Origin: SURF-21 sp964510515
Lineage (GTDB): Bacteria; Actinomycetota; Geothermincolia; Geothermincolales; RBG-13-55-18
NCBI GenBank assembly: GCA_964510515.1
Contig: CAZEAU010000023.1
Coordinates: 1 to 36,666, forward strand
Direction: 5' to 3'
DNA length: 36,666 nucleotides
Of this stretch, positions 22,744-31,391 are shown piece by piece. Every line of letters starts with the position of its first letter. Positions within the stretch are counted from its first letter, which is position 1. The position numbers and the translations under genes were made by a program. The notes beneath the pieces were generated by a model. It had not been told where the DNA came from. It saw only the letters and a program-made list of their open reading frames with translations, and did not search any database.

Positions 22744-24786
22744 TTACGCGCCGGGGTGGAACTTCTTTCCCTTGACCTTCTCGGAGTAGCCGGCGTAGTC
22801 GAGATAGCGGGTGAGGCCGCCCATGTAGAAGGGGTAGCCGGCGCCGAAGATCATGCAGATGTCGATCTCCTCCGGGGCGCCCACCACGCCGCCGTCCAGC
22901 ATCCTCCAGCACTCGTCGGCCAGGGCCTCGCTGACGCGGTCGCGCATCTCCTGGGCGTCTATCCTGCTCGGCGGGTCGGCCTGCCTCCAGAACTCGCGCA
23001 CCTCGGGGTCCACCGCGCCGTCGGGCCCGTACACGCCGGGCTTCCTGCGCGCCACCAGCTCCTTGAAGTTCTCGCTCACCACGTAGCGGTCGGGGAAGGC
23101 GGCGGCCAGGGTCTCGTTGGTGTGCAGGGCGATGGCCGGGCCCACCAGGGCCAGGAGCACGAAGGGGGGCATGGGGCCGCCCATGGCCCACAGCGCGTCG
23201 TCCACGTCCTTGAAGTCGTTGCCCTCGTCCACCAGCTTCAGCGTCTCCACCATGGAGCGCAGCAGCAGGCGGTTGACGATGAAGGCGGGGGCGTCCTTGC
23301 ACAGCACGCAGCGCTTGCCCAGCTTCCTGCCGAGGTCGAAGGCGGTGATGAGGGCGGGGTCGCCGGTCTTCTCCGCCTTGATGATCTCCAGCAGGGGCAT
23401 GGCCGCCACGGGGTTGAAGAAGTGGAAACCCACCACGCGCTCGGGGTGCTTGAGGTCCGAGGCCATCTCCGTCACCGAGAGCGACGAGGTGTTGGTGGCC
23501 AGGACGCAGGTATCGGAGACGGACCCCTCCAGCTCGCCGTAAACCTGCTTCTTGAGGGGCATCTCCTCCAGCACGGCCTCGATGACGAAGTCGCATTCGG
23601 CCATGTCGGCGTAATCCAGAGTGGGCTCGACCAGGTTGAGCATCCAGGGCACCTGGTCCTTGTCGATGCGGCCCTTCTCCGCCTGCCGCCTTATCTCCTG
23701 CTCGATGTAGCCCACGCCCTTGTCCACGAACTCCTGCTTGATGTCCTTGATGACCACGGGCACCCTCATGCGGCGCAGGAAAAGCACCGCCAGCTGGCTG
23801 CCCATGAGGCCCGCGCCGAGTATCCCCACCTTCTTCACCGCCAGCGGAGCGCCCTCGGGCACGCCCACCGGCTTGCGGGCCCGGCGCTGGGTGAGGTCGA
23901 AGGCGTAGGCCCCCGCCTGCATCTGGGGCGAGGGGATGAGCGTGGCCAGGGCCTCGTCCTCCCGGGCGAAGCCCTCCTCTATGGTGTTGTCTCTGGCCGC
24001 GACGATGTTGTCAATGGCCATGTACGGGGCGCGGGAGCTGCCGTGCACCTTGGAGTCGGCCACGGCCCTCGCCTGCGCCACCAGGGCGTCCAGGTCGGAC
24101 CAGTCCGGCTGCGGCCTCTCCACCTTCTCCGTGCCCAGGAGCAGCCCCACGGCGAAGGCAAAGGTCTTGTCGAGGAAGTCCACGGGCTCGAAGAGGCGGT
24201 CGGCGATGCCCAGCTCGAAGGCCTTCTTGCCGTTGATCATGCGGTTGTTGTTGAGCGCGTTGTGGATGATTATCTGCAGCGACTTCTCCGGTCCGATGAG
24301 CTTGGGCAGCAGGGTGGTGCCGCCCCATCCGGGGATGAGCCCCAGGAAGCACTCGGGGAAACCGACGGCGGCCGCACCCGTCGAGATGGTGCGGTAGTCG
24401 CAGGCCAGCGCTATCTCCAGGCCCCCGCCCAGGGCCACGCCGTTGACCGCCCCCACCGTGGGGTAGGGGAGGTCGAAGATGCGCTTGAAGGCGGCATGGC
24501 CGGTCTGGGCCACCTCCAGGGCCATCTCGCGCGTCTTTACCTCCGGCACCATGGTCAGGTCGGCGCCCGCGCCGAAGATGAAGGGCTTCCCGGTGAGGAT
24601 GAGGGCCTTGACGTCGGGCTCGGCCTCGACGCGGTCCATGCAGGCGTTGAGGCTGGCCATCCCGCCCAGGCCGAAGCTGTTGGGCTTGCGATAGTCCTCG
24701 CCGTTGTCCATGGTCACGATGCATATCTTGCCGGCCGGCGAGTGGTTGTAGGTCTCCTTGAACTGGGTTACGAGTTCCTCGGGCAT
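22744..24786 (-). CDS. fadB: Bifunctional enoyl-CoA hydratase / 3-hydroxyacyl-CoA dehydrogenase
   Basis: The 680-residue protein fuses an enoyl-CoA hydratase domain (about 1-290) to a 3-hydroxyacyl-CoA dehydrogenase (about 320-680), the FadB/FadJ arrangement. Both catalytic glutamates of the hydratase are present in GGGLEIALACDYR and GFPECFLGLIPGWGG. The dehydrogenase has the NAD motif ILGAGLMGSQ (near 322) and the catalytic-His motif VVGFHFFNP (His near 451). It is slightly shorter than E. coli FadB. It follows the thiolase gene by 26 bp on the same strand with a strong GGAGGTAGGAG before the ATG. Together they cover hydration, oxidation and thiolysis of beta-oxidation or the reverse route. 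No acyl-CoA dehydrogenase is in the window. Confidence 0.93.
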   Translation of the reverse strand: MPEELVTQFKETYNHSPAGKICIVTMDNGEDYRKPNSFGLGGMASLNACMDRVEAEPDVKALILTGKPFIFGAGADLTMVPEVKTREMALEVAQTGHAAFKRIFDLPYPTVGAVNGVALGGGLEIALACDYRTISTGAAAVGFPECFLGLIPGWGGTTLLPKLIGPEKSLQIIIHNALNNNRMINGKKAFELGIADRLFEPVDFLDKTFAFAVGLLLGTEKVERPQPDWSDLDALVAQARAVADSKVHGSSRAPYMAIDNIVAARDNTIEEGFAREDEALATLIPSPQMQAGAYAFDLTQRRARKPVGVPEGAPLAVKKVGILGAGLMGSQLAVLFLRRMRVPVVIKDIKQEFVDKGVGYIEQEIRRQAEKGRIDKDQVPWMLNLVEPTLDYADMAECDFVIEAVLEEMPLKKQVYGELEGSVSDTCVLATNTSSLSVTEMASDLKHPERVVGFHFFNPVAAMPLLEIIKAEKTGDPALITAFDLGRKLGKRCVLCKDAPAFIVNRLLLRSMVETLKLVDEGNDFKDVDDALWAMGGPMPPFVLLALVGPAIALHTNETLAAAFPDRYVVSENFKELVARRKPGVYGPDGAVDPEVREFWRQADPPSRIDAQEMRDRVSEALADECWRMLDGGVVGAPEEIDICMIFGAGYPFYMGGLTRYLDYAGYSEKVKGKKFHPGA

Positions 24787-24812
24787 CTCCTACCTCCTTT
24801 CCTCTCTCCTCG

Positions 24813-26003
24813 CTAGTTCTGCACGTTCTCGAAGATGACGGCCGCGCCCTGTCCCAGGCCCACGCACATGGCGGTCAGGCCGTACTTCATCTCGGGGCGC
24901 TCGGCGAAGTAGTAGGCCAGCTGGGTCATGAGGCGGCACCCGGAGGAGGCCAGGGGATGCCCGAAGGCGATGGCGCCGCCCCAGGGGTTGAGCCTGGGGT
25001 CGTCCAGCAGCTTCATCCCGAATTCCTCCATGAACACGATGGCCTGCACCGCGAAGGCCTCGTTGAGCTCGATGACGTCCAGGTCGCCGAACTCCATCCC
25101 CGCCCTCTCCAGCACCTTCCTGGTGGCGGGCACCGGCCCGAGGCCCATGACCTCCGGCTTCACGGAGGCGAAGGCGTACTGCACCAGGCGCATCCTGGGC
25201 TTGAGGTCGTATTCCTTGACCGCCCTTTCCGAGGCCAGCAGCACCCCGGCGGCGCCGTCGTTGAGGCCGGAGGAATTGCCCGGGGTGACCCTCCCCTTGA
25301 CGCGGAAGGGATAGCGCAGGCCCTTCATCTCCTCCAGGGTGGCCTCGGGACGGGGCTGCTCGTCCGCGTCGGCCACCTTCCAGCCCTCGCCGCTCCAGGT
25401 GGCCATGGGGACGATGATGTCCTTGAACTTCCCCTCGTCCAGCGCCTGCTTGGCCTTGCGCTGGCTGAGGATGGCGTACTCGTCGCATTGCGCCTGGGTG
25501 ATGTGCGGGTACATGTCGTGCAGGTTCTCGGCCGTCATGCCCATGTTGAGGGCGCTCTGGTCCACCAGTTTCTCCGCCAGGAAGCGCGGATTGGGGTCCG
25601 CGCCCTCGCCCATGGGGTGATGCCCCATGTGCTCCACGCCGCCGGCGACGATGAGGTCGGCCGCGCCGACCTGTATCTCCGAGGCCCCGAAACAGGCTGA
25701 GGTCGCGCCCCCCGCGCACATGCGGTCCACCGAGCACCCCGGCGTGGTCACCGGCAGCCCGGCGAGGATGGCCGTGGTGCGGCCCATGGTGAGGCCCTGA
25801 TCGCCCCATTGGGTGGAGGCCGCCCATATGTTGTCGTCGATCTTGTCCTTCGGGACCTCGGGGTTTCTCTCCAGGAGAGTCCGGATCACCTTGACCACCA
25901 TGTCGTCCGCCCTGGTGTTGGCGAACGCGCCGTTCGGCCTGGCCTTGCCGAAGGCGGTACGGCAGCCGTCGACGATGTATACTTCCTGTAATTCCCTGGC
26001 CAT
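24813..26003 (-). CDS. fadA: Acetyl-CoA acyltransferase (thiolase)
   Basis: The 396-residue protein is a full-length thiolase. The acylated cysteine is in CSVDRMCAGGATS (near residue 95), with NEAFA (about 300), GGAIAFGHPLASSGCRLM (His and the second catalytic Cys near 348-355) and the C-terminal CVGLGQGAAVIFE. It cleaves or condenses 3-ketoacyl-CoA with CoA or acetyl-CoA. It lies directly upstream of the FadB-like gene, the usual FadA/FadB order in an operon, and has GAAGGAGGGG before its ATG. Acetoacetyl-CoA versus long-chain specificity cannot be decided from the sequence alone. Confidence 0.93.
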   Translation of the reverse strand: MARELQEVYIVDGCRTAFGKARPNGAFANTRADDMVVKVIRTLLERNPEVPKDKIDDNIWAASTQWGDQGLTMGRTTAILAGLPVTTPGCSVDRMCAGGATSACFGASEIQVGAADLIVAGGVEHMGHHPMGEGADPNPRFLAEKLVDQSALNMGMTAENLHDMYPHITQAQCDEYAILSQRKAKQALDEGKFKDIIVPMATWSGEGWKVADADEQPRPEATLEEMKGLRYPFRVKGRVTPGNSSGLNDGAAGVLLASERAVKEYDLKPRMRLVQYAFASVKPEVMGLGPVPATRKVLERAGMEFGDLDVIELNEAFAVQAIVFMEEFGMKLLDDPRLNPWGGAIAFGHPLASSGCRLMTQLAYYFAERPEMKYGLTAMCVGLGQGAAVIFENVQN

Positions 26004-26473
26004 AACTTCCCCTCCTTCTGGATGTCCGGGGCGCTACCCGCTCAGCGCCCTGCTTGCGGGAGAACTCTCAGGATGTATATATAAAGGGCCTCGGCACCCG
26101 CCGTCACGGCAGAACACCGCCATGCCGGTGGAAGGAGATGCCGTTCCCCGCCGTTCACCGCAGGTATGGGATAGAAGCCTGGAGGGAATTGCTGCGTACA
26201 TTGCTGCGACCTTTTCTGTCGAGTCGGCTCCCCGCCCTCGATAATATTTCTCCAGCTGTGCCAGGAAAACGATGCGCCCCTGCCGGCCTCCTTGAAAACA
26301 CAGCCGCTCGCCCCCGGCAGGGCGCCGCAACCGCCCCGGCGCCGCCTGCCGCGAGCCAATATAATATATACCCACTTGGCGGATTATCATGCCGGGCCGG
26401 GAACGCCATCCACCCCCCCGCCGCCCCGGCCCCTCCTGCTGCGGGCGGGCGCGGCAGGGGTTATCATGGGGCC
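26004..26473. other. Divergent intergenic region
   Basis: About 470 bp between the thiolase (minus) and radical SAM (plus) genes has no convincing gene, although an open frame runs through it into the radical SAM gene. TATAAT at 26360-26365 with A+T-rich flanks (ATATAATATATA) could be the -10 element for the radical SAM gene; no -35 partner is clear. No repeat or RNA was recognised. Confidence 0.5.
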
Positions 26474-27640
26474 ATGGAAGTGGTCTTGAGGCCGCGGCGT
26501 TCACCCACCCTGCACGACTTCCCCTACCGCGGGGAGCGCCGCAAATGCTATCACAAGTGGATAATCAACGTCACCCCGCCGGGCACGGGCAATTGCGTGC
26601 ACGGCTGCCTCTACTGCTATGCCAGGGACGCGGTATTCTCCCGGCGCGAGGAAGGGGGTATGGTCGTTTACTCCGACCTCGCCTCCAGGGTGGAAAAAGA
26701 GCTTGCCGCCCTCGAGCTGTGCCCCCCCATATCCATCTCCAACGTCACCGACCCCTGCCAGGATGTCCCCGAGCTGCGCCGCGCGGTGAAGGAGCTGGTG
26801 GCCGTGCTGGTGGAATGGGGGGTGAGTTTCCACGTCATCACCAAGGGGGACCCCTCCTTTCTGGCCGAGGTGGAGGGCTTCCCCGGCAAGGGGCATTTTT
26901 TTCTGGCGGTGACCGTGGAGGGACCCCCGGAGGTGCTGGGCCTGCTCTCGCCGCGGGCCCCTTCCTACCAGGAAAGACTCGAGGCCCTGCGCTGGGCATC
27001 CTCGCTGGGCCTGCCCGCCCTGGCGCGGCTGGACCCGGTTGTCCCGCCCCTGTGGCATGCCCTTTACGGGGATGGCTGGCGGGACAGGGCCCGGCAGGTC
27101 CTGGCCGACTGCGCCGCGGCCGGGGCCGGGCATGTGGTGAGCTCGAGTGGGCGCTTCACCGCTGCCACCCGGGACGCGCTGGAAGGGCTGGAGCAGCGCC
27201 TGCGGGGCGGCCGGGAAGGCCCATCTCCGCAGGCGGCGCGGCCGACTTCCCCGCACGCGTCCACCACCATGAGGGAGGACTACCCCTACGAGCGCACCGG
27301 CGCCGCAAGCGGGTATATGCTGCGCCACGGCGCGCGCCTGGACTTCCACCGCCGCATGCGGGACGCGGCTGAGGAGCACGGCATGACCTATGCCGTGTGC
27401 CAGGAACTGGCGGGGGAGGAGGCAGACACGCCGGGGCTCCCCCATTGCGAGGCCTTCCCCATGCCCTTCTCCCGCCGCGCGGGGGAGCGGGAATTCGTGC
27501 CCGTCCCCGGCTGCAGCGCCAACTGCCACCTCGGCTGCGCGGGCCGGGAGGACCCCCCGTGCGGCAACCCGGAGCTGCCTTTCCCGCGACCCTACAGGCC
27601 GTCCGCGCTCAAGCTCCCCCGCGGGCGCGGGCGGACATAA
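26474..27640 (+). CDS. Radical SAM protein, spore-photoproduct-lyase-like
   Basis: The 388-residue protein carries CVHGCLYCYAR at 41-51, a CX3CX2C motif that binds the radical SAM 4Fe-4S cluster. The region after it (SNVTDPCQDVPELRRAVKELV, FHVITKGDPSFLAEV, LDPVVPPLW) matches SplB-like radical SAM proteins of the 'DNA photolyase' annotation group. A C-terminal cysteine-rich segment (CSANCHLGCAGREDPPC, about residues 345-362) could bind a further cluster. The open frame extends to 26054 but the region before 26474 lacks family character; MEVVLRPRRSP is a plausible start with GGGG before it. The last 30 bases lie inside the first copy of a CRISPR-like repeat series, so the tail KLPRGRGRT may derive from a repeat. 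Confidence 0.8.
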   Translation: MEVVLRPRRSPTLHDFPYRGERRKCYHKWIINVTPPGTGNCVHGCLYCYARDAVFSRREEGGMVVYSDLASRVEKELAALELCPPISISNVTDPCQDVPELRRAVKELVAVLVEWGVSFHVITKGDPSFLAEVEGFPGKGHFFLAVTVEGPPEVLGLLSPRAPSYQERLEALRWASSLGLPALARLDPVVPPLWHALYGDGWRDRARQVLADCAAAGAGHVVSSSGRFTAATRDALEGLEQRLRGGREGPSPQAARPTSPHASTTMREDYPYERTGAASGYMLRHGARLDFHRRMRDAAEEHGMTYAVCQELAGEEADTPGLPHCEAFPMPFSRRAGEREFVPVPGCSANCHLGCAGREDPPCGNPELPFPRPYRPSALKLPRGRGRT

Positions 27641-27785
27641 CCCGACATAACCAGGGCTCCCCAGTTTCCCGACCAACACAAGCTCCCCCGCGGGAGCGCG
27701 CGGAGGTGAGGCGGCGTGGTGGGGGGATCACGCCCACAAGGACCTTGCAAGCTCCCCCGCGGGCGCGCGCGGAGGTGAGGCGGCG
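27611..27785 (+). CRISPR. CRISPR-like remnant, 37-nt repeats at 69-bp period
   Basis: Copies start at 27611, 27680 and 27749. The second and third are 37 nt and identical at 36 positions (AAGCTCCCCCGCGGG, A/C, GCGCGCGGAGGTGAGGCGGCG). They are separated by a unique 32-nt stretch (27717-27748). The first matches for about 25 nt and then decays, and it overlaps the end of the radical SAM gene. The palindrome TCCCCCGCGGGAG equals that of the I-C-like repeats at 2875, and the end looks like an eroded GGATTGAAAC. No leader or cas genes are seen. Confidence 0.55.
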
Positions 27786-27820
27786 GGCCTCGCCCGTTTC
27801 TACGCTTTCGCTGACAAGGA

Positions 27821-27971
27821 ATGAGCACCGCGCGTGCGGGGGCGGGAGTACATGAGGCCGGATGATTCAGTCGCATAGGTTATGAGTGCCGCGCGTACGG
27901 GGGCGGGAGGAACAAACAGGCGGGGGCTCCTGCGCCGACCGCTATGAGTACCGCGCGCGCGGAGGCGAGGC
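27821..27971 (+). CRISPR. CRISPR-like remnant, 28-nt repeats at 61-62-bp period
   Basis: Copies at 27821-27848, 27882-27909 and 27944-27971 begin ATGAG, contain CCGCGCGTGCGGGGG with a CCGC...GCGG hairpin, and end near GGCGGGAG. Copies 1 and 2 agree at 25 of 28 positions and copies 2 and 3 at 21 of 28. The intervening 33- and 34-nt stretches differ from each other. Period, length and the CGCGCGTG-GGGG core fit a decayed type I-E repeat like the array at 17-1143. Confidence 0.5.
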
Positions 27972-28356
27972 GCAAGGGACGATTCGCCGGACTCGGTGTT
28001 TGTGCTGTCGGGGGAAGCGCGCAAGGCCGGAGGCCGGGCGCCTGGCCCCAGAGGCATAAGGAAGGAGGCGCCGTAGCGCCTCCTTCAAAAAGGGCTATAA
28101 GCCACCGGCGGATAGGGCTATTTCAGGGGGTGGAATGTGCTGATTCCATCTCATGCTATAGGGCATATGGGGTTGGCCGGCAGCTTATAGCGTAGGGCTT
28201 TTCAATGTTCAAAAAAATTCAGCCCCGCATGGGGCGTTATCACACCAAGATACGCTCCCACCCGTTGACTCGAAACTATCAGACTTGAAAATGCGTGTCA
28301 AGTAAATCGTGAACGCGCAATGAAAATTGGGTTGACATATGTCATCCAGCATCCGC
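27972..28356. other. Noncoding gap with small hairpins
   Basis: No gene was recognised. GAAGGAGGCGC-CGTA-GCGCCTCCTTC (28061-28086) is a perfect 11-bp hairpin. GCCCC-GCAT-GGGGC near 28222-28235 is a smaller one. From about 28090 to 28340 the composition is more A+T rich than the neighbours. Both flanking genes read toward this gap. Confidence 0.5.
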
Positions 28357-29598
28357 TCACGCCTGGCCCGAGATACCTTTCCTGGACATCTTTCCGGCTT
28401 CCCGCTTGAGCTTCTTCGCCGCCCGGTGGGCGCTGCGCCTCTCCCTCCAGCTCTCCGAGAACAAGGCCTGCTGCCCAGGCTTCCCCCCCGTCCCTTTCCT
28501 CTTTACGGCCAGCCTCAGGCGCCGCGTCTCCAGGGCCTTCTCCACCCTCGCCAGCACCCGGCGCGACAGCTCCTCCAGCTCCTCCGCCACCCCTTCCCTC
28601 CTGGGGATGAGGCGCAGCTGCACCGGTTCCGGCGCCTCTTCGCGGTAAACGAAGGGCAACCTCTTGTTGTACAGGGACTCCGCGGGCACGAGGACCTTAA
28701 GCACCTCGGGGGCCACGCTGAGGTTGATGACCTTGCCCGCCTCGAACCTGTAAACCTCGCCGTCTATCTGGGCAAAGGTATCCGATTTGCACTCCACGCG
28801 CATCTCCCGCACCCGATAATAGGAGATGAGCCTGGAGAAGCCCTGCCTGCCGCCCATGCAGGCGAAGCCGAATAGCACCAGCCCGTAGACGTTGGGCATC
28901 TCCCTGCCCACGGTGAGATCCAGCAGGCCGTCGTTCATGCGTGCGTTGGGGTTGATGCGGATGTAACGCCCGAAGACCGGGGCGTTGCAGAGGATGGAGA
29001 TGAGCACCTGGTCCTCGAAGGTCTGATCCTCGTAGTCGAAGCGGACGCTGTATGTCTTGCGCTCCTCCAAAAAGCATATCCGCAGCCCGCTGTAGAAATA
29101 GGCCGGGATGCGGAACCTCTTCCACCTGTAGGCGCCGTCGGCGATCTCGGAGTCGACCCCGAGCCCCCAGGTCACGGCGGCGTAGCGGTCGTCGTAGCGG
29201 ATGAGGTCGATGGTGCGGGTGGAATCGCCCAGGATGGCGCGCAGCGCCTGCTCCTTGTCCTTGCGGTTGTAACCCATGTTGCAGGCGAAGTCGTCCGCGG
29301 TGCCGGCCGGGAACATGGCCAGCTTGAGGTCGGCCGAGGGCACCTTCATGATGCCGTTGATGATCTCGTTGGTGGTGCCGTCGCCGGAGACCGAGACCAC
29401 GACGTCGAAATCCTCGGCCCACTTCACCACCATCTCCTCGGCGTGGCCCGCCCGCTCGGTGAAGAGGAAGGCGTATTCCACCCCGGCCTTCTTCAGCCGG
29501 TTGAGCAGCCAGATGCCCTCCTCCTGGGCCTTGCCGCCGCGGGAGACGGGGTTCACAATAACCAGGTATCTCCTGTTTTCCTGGGCTCCTTCGGGCAT
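28357..29598 (-). CDS. Diacylglycerol/sphingosine kinase-like protein (YegS/LCB5 type)
   Basis: The 413-residue protein starts with YLVIVNPVSRGGKAQEEG, the classic N-terminal phosphate loop of the DAGK/LCB5/YegS group. It continues with VVVSVSGDGTTNEIINGIM (the GDGT motif) and LAMFPAGTADDFACNMG. A second beta domain with GGRQGFSRLISYYRVREMRVECKS and FAQIDGE completes the fold by about residue 315. The last 80 residues are helical and strongly basic, beyond the usual end of the family, and might bind nucleic acid or the membrane surface. It is likely a cytoplasmic lipid kinase. It is divergent from the CooC gene with a 176-bp gap, and its substrate may differ from that of the paralogue at 20892. 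Confidence 0.88.
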   Translation of the reverse strand: MPEGAQENRRYLVIVNPVSRGGKAQEEGIWLLNRLKKAGVEYAFLFTERAGHAEEMVVKWAEDFDVVVSVSGDGTTNEIINGIMKVPSADLKLAMFPAGTADDFACNMGYNRKDKEQALRAILGDSTRTIDLIRYDDRYAAVTWGLGVDSEIADGAYRWKRFRIPAYFYSGLRICFLEERKTYSVRFDYEDQTFEDQVLISILCNAPVFGRYIRINPNARMNDGLLDLTVGREMPNVYGLVLFGFACMGGRQGFSRLISYYRVREMRVECKSDTFAQIDGEVYRFEAGKVINLSVAPEVLKVLVPAESLYNKRLPFVYREEAPEPVQLRLIPRREGVAEELEELSRRVLARVEKALETRRLRLAVKRKGTGGKPGQQALFSESWRERRSAHRAAKKLKREAGKMSRKGISGQA

Positions 29599-29774
29599 TC
29601 CTTACCCCCAGATCGAGACCGCCGGTAGATTATACTAGCACGGGCTAAAATGGCGGGCAAACCGATGCGCCGCGCACCATGCCATCAGGGTCATCCCACG
29701 CCGCGGGAAAAGAACATAGAAAAAACATATAATATATTCCACTCTGGCGCATGCGAGTGAAGGAGGGATCGCAG

Positions 29775-30560
29775 TTGAAGATAGCCGTGACCGGTAAGGG
29801 AGGGGTGGGCAAGACCACGCTCGCGGGCGGGCTGGCCCGACTGCTCGCCGACGAGGGATACAACGTGGTGGCCGTGGACGCGGACCCGGACGCCAACCTG
29901 GCATCCAGCCTCGGCATCCCCGCCGAGGACATGGCCGCAGTGGTGCCCATCGCGAACATGAAGGAGCTGGTGGCGGAGCGCACCGGATCCAAGCCGGGCA
30001 CCTTCGGCACCTATTTTAAGATGAACCCCAAGGTGGACGACCTGCCCGAGGCCCTCTCCAGGGAATACGCCGGGGTGCGGCTGCTGGTGATGGGCACGGT
30101 CAAGGAGGGCGGCGGGGGCTGCGTATGCCCGGAATCGGTCATGCTCAAGGCCCTGCTGCAGCACCTGCTGCTCGCGCGCGACGATGTGGTCATACTGGAC
30201 ATGGAGGCCGGCCTGGAGCACCTGGGGAGGGGCACCGCGGGGGCCGTGGACGCCATGGTGGTGGTCATCGAGCCGGGGATGCGCAGCGTGCAGACGGCGG
30301 AGACCATACGCAAACTGGCCTCCGACCTCAAGATCCGCCACATCTACGTGGTGCTCAACAAGGTGCAGGACCCCGAGGAGGAGGAGGTCATGAGGGGCCG
30401 CCTGGGCGAGCTGCCCTACCTGGGGTCCGTCTCCTTCAACCAGAACATCCGCCGCTCCGACCTCGAGGGGAGCAGCCCCTACGACGCCGACCCCGCCTTC
30501 GTGGACGAGGTACGCGCCATCAAAGAAAAGCTCTTCCGGGAACTGGCGGAGGAGGGCTGA
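29775..30560 (+). CDS. cooC: CooC-type CO dehydrogenase nickel-insertion ATPase
   Basis: The 261-residue protein has the deviant Walker A MKIAVTGKGGVGKTT (residues 1-15), ADPDANL (36-42) and the CooC signature GGGCVCPES, with Cys116 and Cys118 as the nickel/zinc-binding pair. ILDMEAGLEHLGRGT follows. The start is taken as TTG at 29775 because AGGAGGG lies seven bases before it and the protein then begins exactly at the P-loop strand; the open frame reaches 29751. CooC hydrolyses ATP while helping insert nickel into the C-cluster of CO dehydrogenase. CODH itself is outside the window. The stop overlaps the start of the next gene by one base, so the two are translationally coupled. Confidence 0.92.
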   Translation: MKIAVTGKGGVGKTTLAGGLARLLADEGYNVVAVDADPDANLASSLGIPAEDMAAVVPIANMKELVAERTGSKPGTFGTYFKMNPKVDDLPEALSREYAGVRLLVMGTVKEGGGGCVCPESVMLKALLQHLLLARDDVVILDMEAGLEHLGRGTAGAVDAMVVVIEPGMRSVQTAETIRKLASDLKIRHIYVVLNKVQDPEEEEVMRGRLGELPYLGSVSFNQNIRRSDLEGSSPYDADPAFVDEVRAIKEKLFRELAEEG

Positions 30561-31372
30561 TGTTTCCCGTAGTCGCAAAGGACCGGCTCGCCGATACCGT
30601 TTACTCCCTCGCCGTGCATGCCCCCGACATCGCCCGCCGCGCGCTCGCGGGGCAGTTCGTTATCCTGCGCGTGGACGAGACGGGCGAGCGTTTTCCCCTC
30701 ACCCTGTGCGACTGGTCCGCCAGCGAGGGCTGGATACGGCTGGTCCTGCAGGTGGTGGGGCGCTCCACCCGCAAGCTCAGCCTCTTGCATCCCGGGGACT
30801 TCATACTCGACCTCGTGGGGCCCTTGGGCCGGCCGGCCGAGATGTGCTCCGGCGGCCACGTGGTCTGCGTGGGGGGAGGCGTGGGCATAGCCGCCATCTA
30901 CCCCATCTGCCGCTCTCTGCGCGAGGCGGGGAACCGCGTCACCGGCATACTCGGGGCCCGCGGCGCCGACCTGCTCATCCTGGAGGAGGAGATGGCCGCG
31001 GTCACGGACGAGCTCGTGCTCACCACCGACGACGGCTCGCGCGGCATCAAGGGCCGCGTGACCTGGGCCCTGGAGGAAAGGCTTAAAAGGGAACCGGTCG
31101 ACCTGGTCATAGCCATCGGCCCCGCGGTGATGATGAAGTTCTCCTGCGCCGTCACCCGTCCCTTCCGGGTTCCCACCAGGGTCAGCCTCAACTCCATCAT
31201 GCTGGACGGCACCGGCATGTGCGGGACCTGCCGCTGCGAGGTGGAGGGGAAGACGCGTTTCGCCTGCGTGGACGGGCCCGAGTTCGACGGCCACGCCGTG
31301 GACTGGGACCTGCTCCTCTCCCGCCTGGGCCAATACAGGGAGGAAGAGGAGATAGCCCGCAACCTGCCCTGA
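30560..31372 (+). CDS. NfnA/SudB-type FAD and 2Fe-2S subunit (ferredoxin-NADP reductase family)
   Basis: The 270-residue protein is the FAD/NAD-binding, 2Fe-2S subunit of the NfnA/SudB/DHOD-electron-transfer family. It has a FAD-binding barrel (VILRVDETGERFPLTLCDW), an NAD loop (VVCVGGGVGIAAIYPICRSL) and the cluster motif DGTGMCGTCRCEVEGKTRFACVDGPEFDGH near residue 225. In NfnAB this subunit pairs with the larger NfnB/GltA flavoprotein, usually encoded directly after it. Here glycerate kinase follows instead, so this is an orphan. It is coupled to cooC by a one-base overlap and preceded by GGAGGAGGG. It may reduce CooC-dependent CODH partners or a remote NfnB; this is inference. Confidence 0.85.
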   Translation: MFPVVAKDRLADTVYSLAVHAPDIARRALAGQFVILRVDETGERFPLTLCDWSASEGWIRLVLQVVGRSTRKLSLLHPGDFILDLVGPLGRPAEMCSGGHVVCVGGGVGIAAIYPICRSLREAGNRVTGILGARGADLLILEEEMAAVTDELVLTTDDGSRGIKGRVTWALEERLKREPVDLVIAIGPAVMMKFSCAVTRPFRVPTRVSLNSIMLDGTGMCGTCRCEVEGKTRFACVDGPEFDGHAVDWDLLLSRLGQYREEEEIARNLP

Positions 31373-31391
31373 GAGAGGACCTCCACCGCTC

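Noticed and set aside
26054..26473. N-terminal extension of the radical SAM open frame
   Set aside because: This part has no family character, and a better start (MEVVLRPRRSP) lies at 26474.
28061..28086. 11-bp hairpin as a terminator
   Set aside because: It is not followed by a T tract on either strand; it may be a structural or REP-type element, so I only noted it.
28332..28337. TTGACA as a promoter -35 box
   Set aside because: It lies at the 3' end of the minus-strand lipid kinase with no suitable -10 box or plus-strand gene after it.
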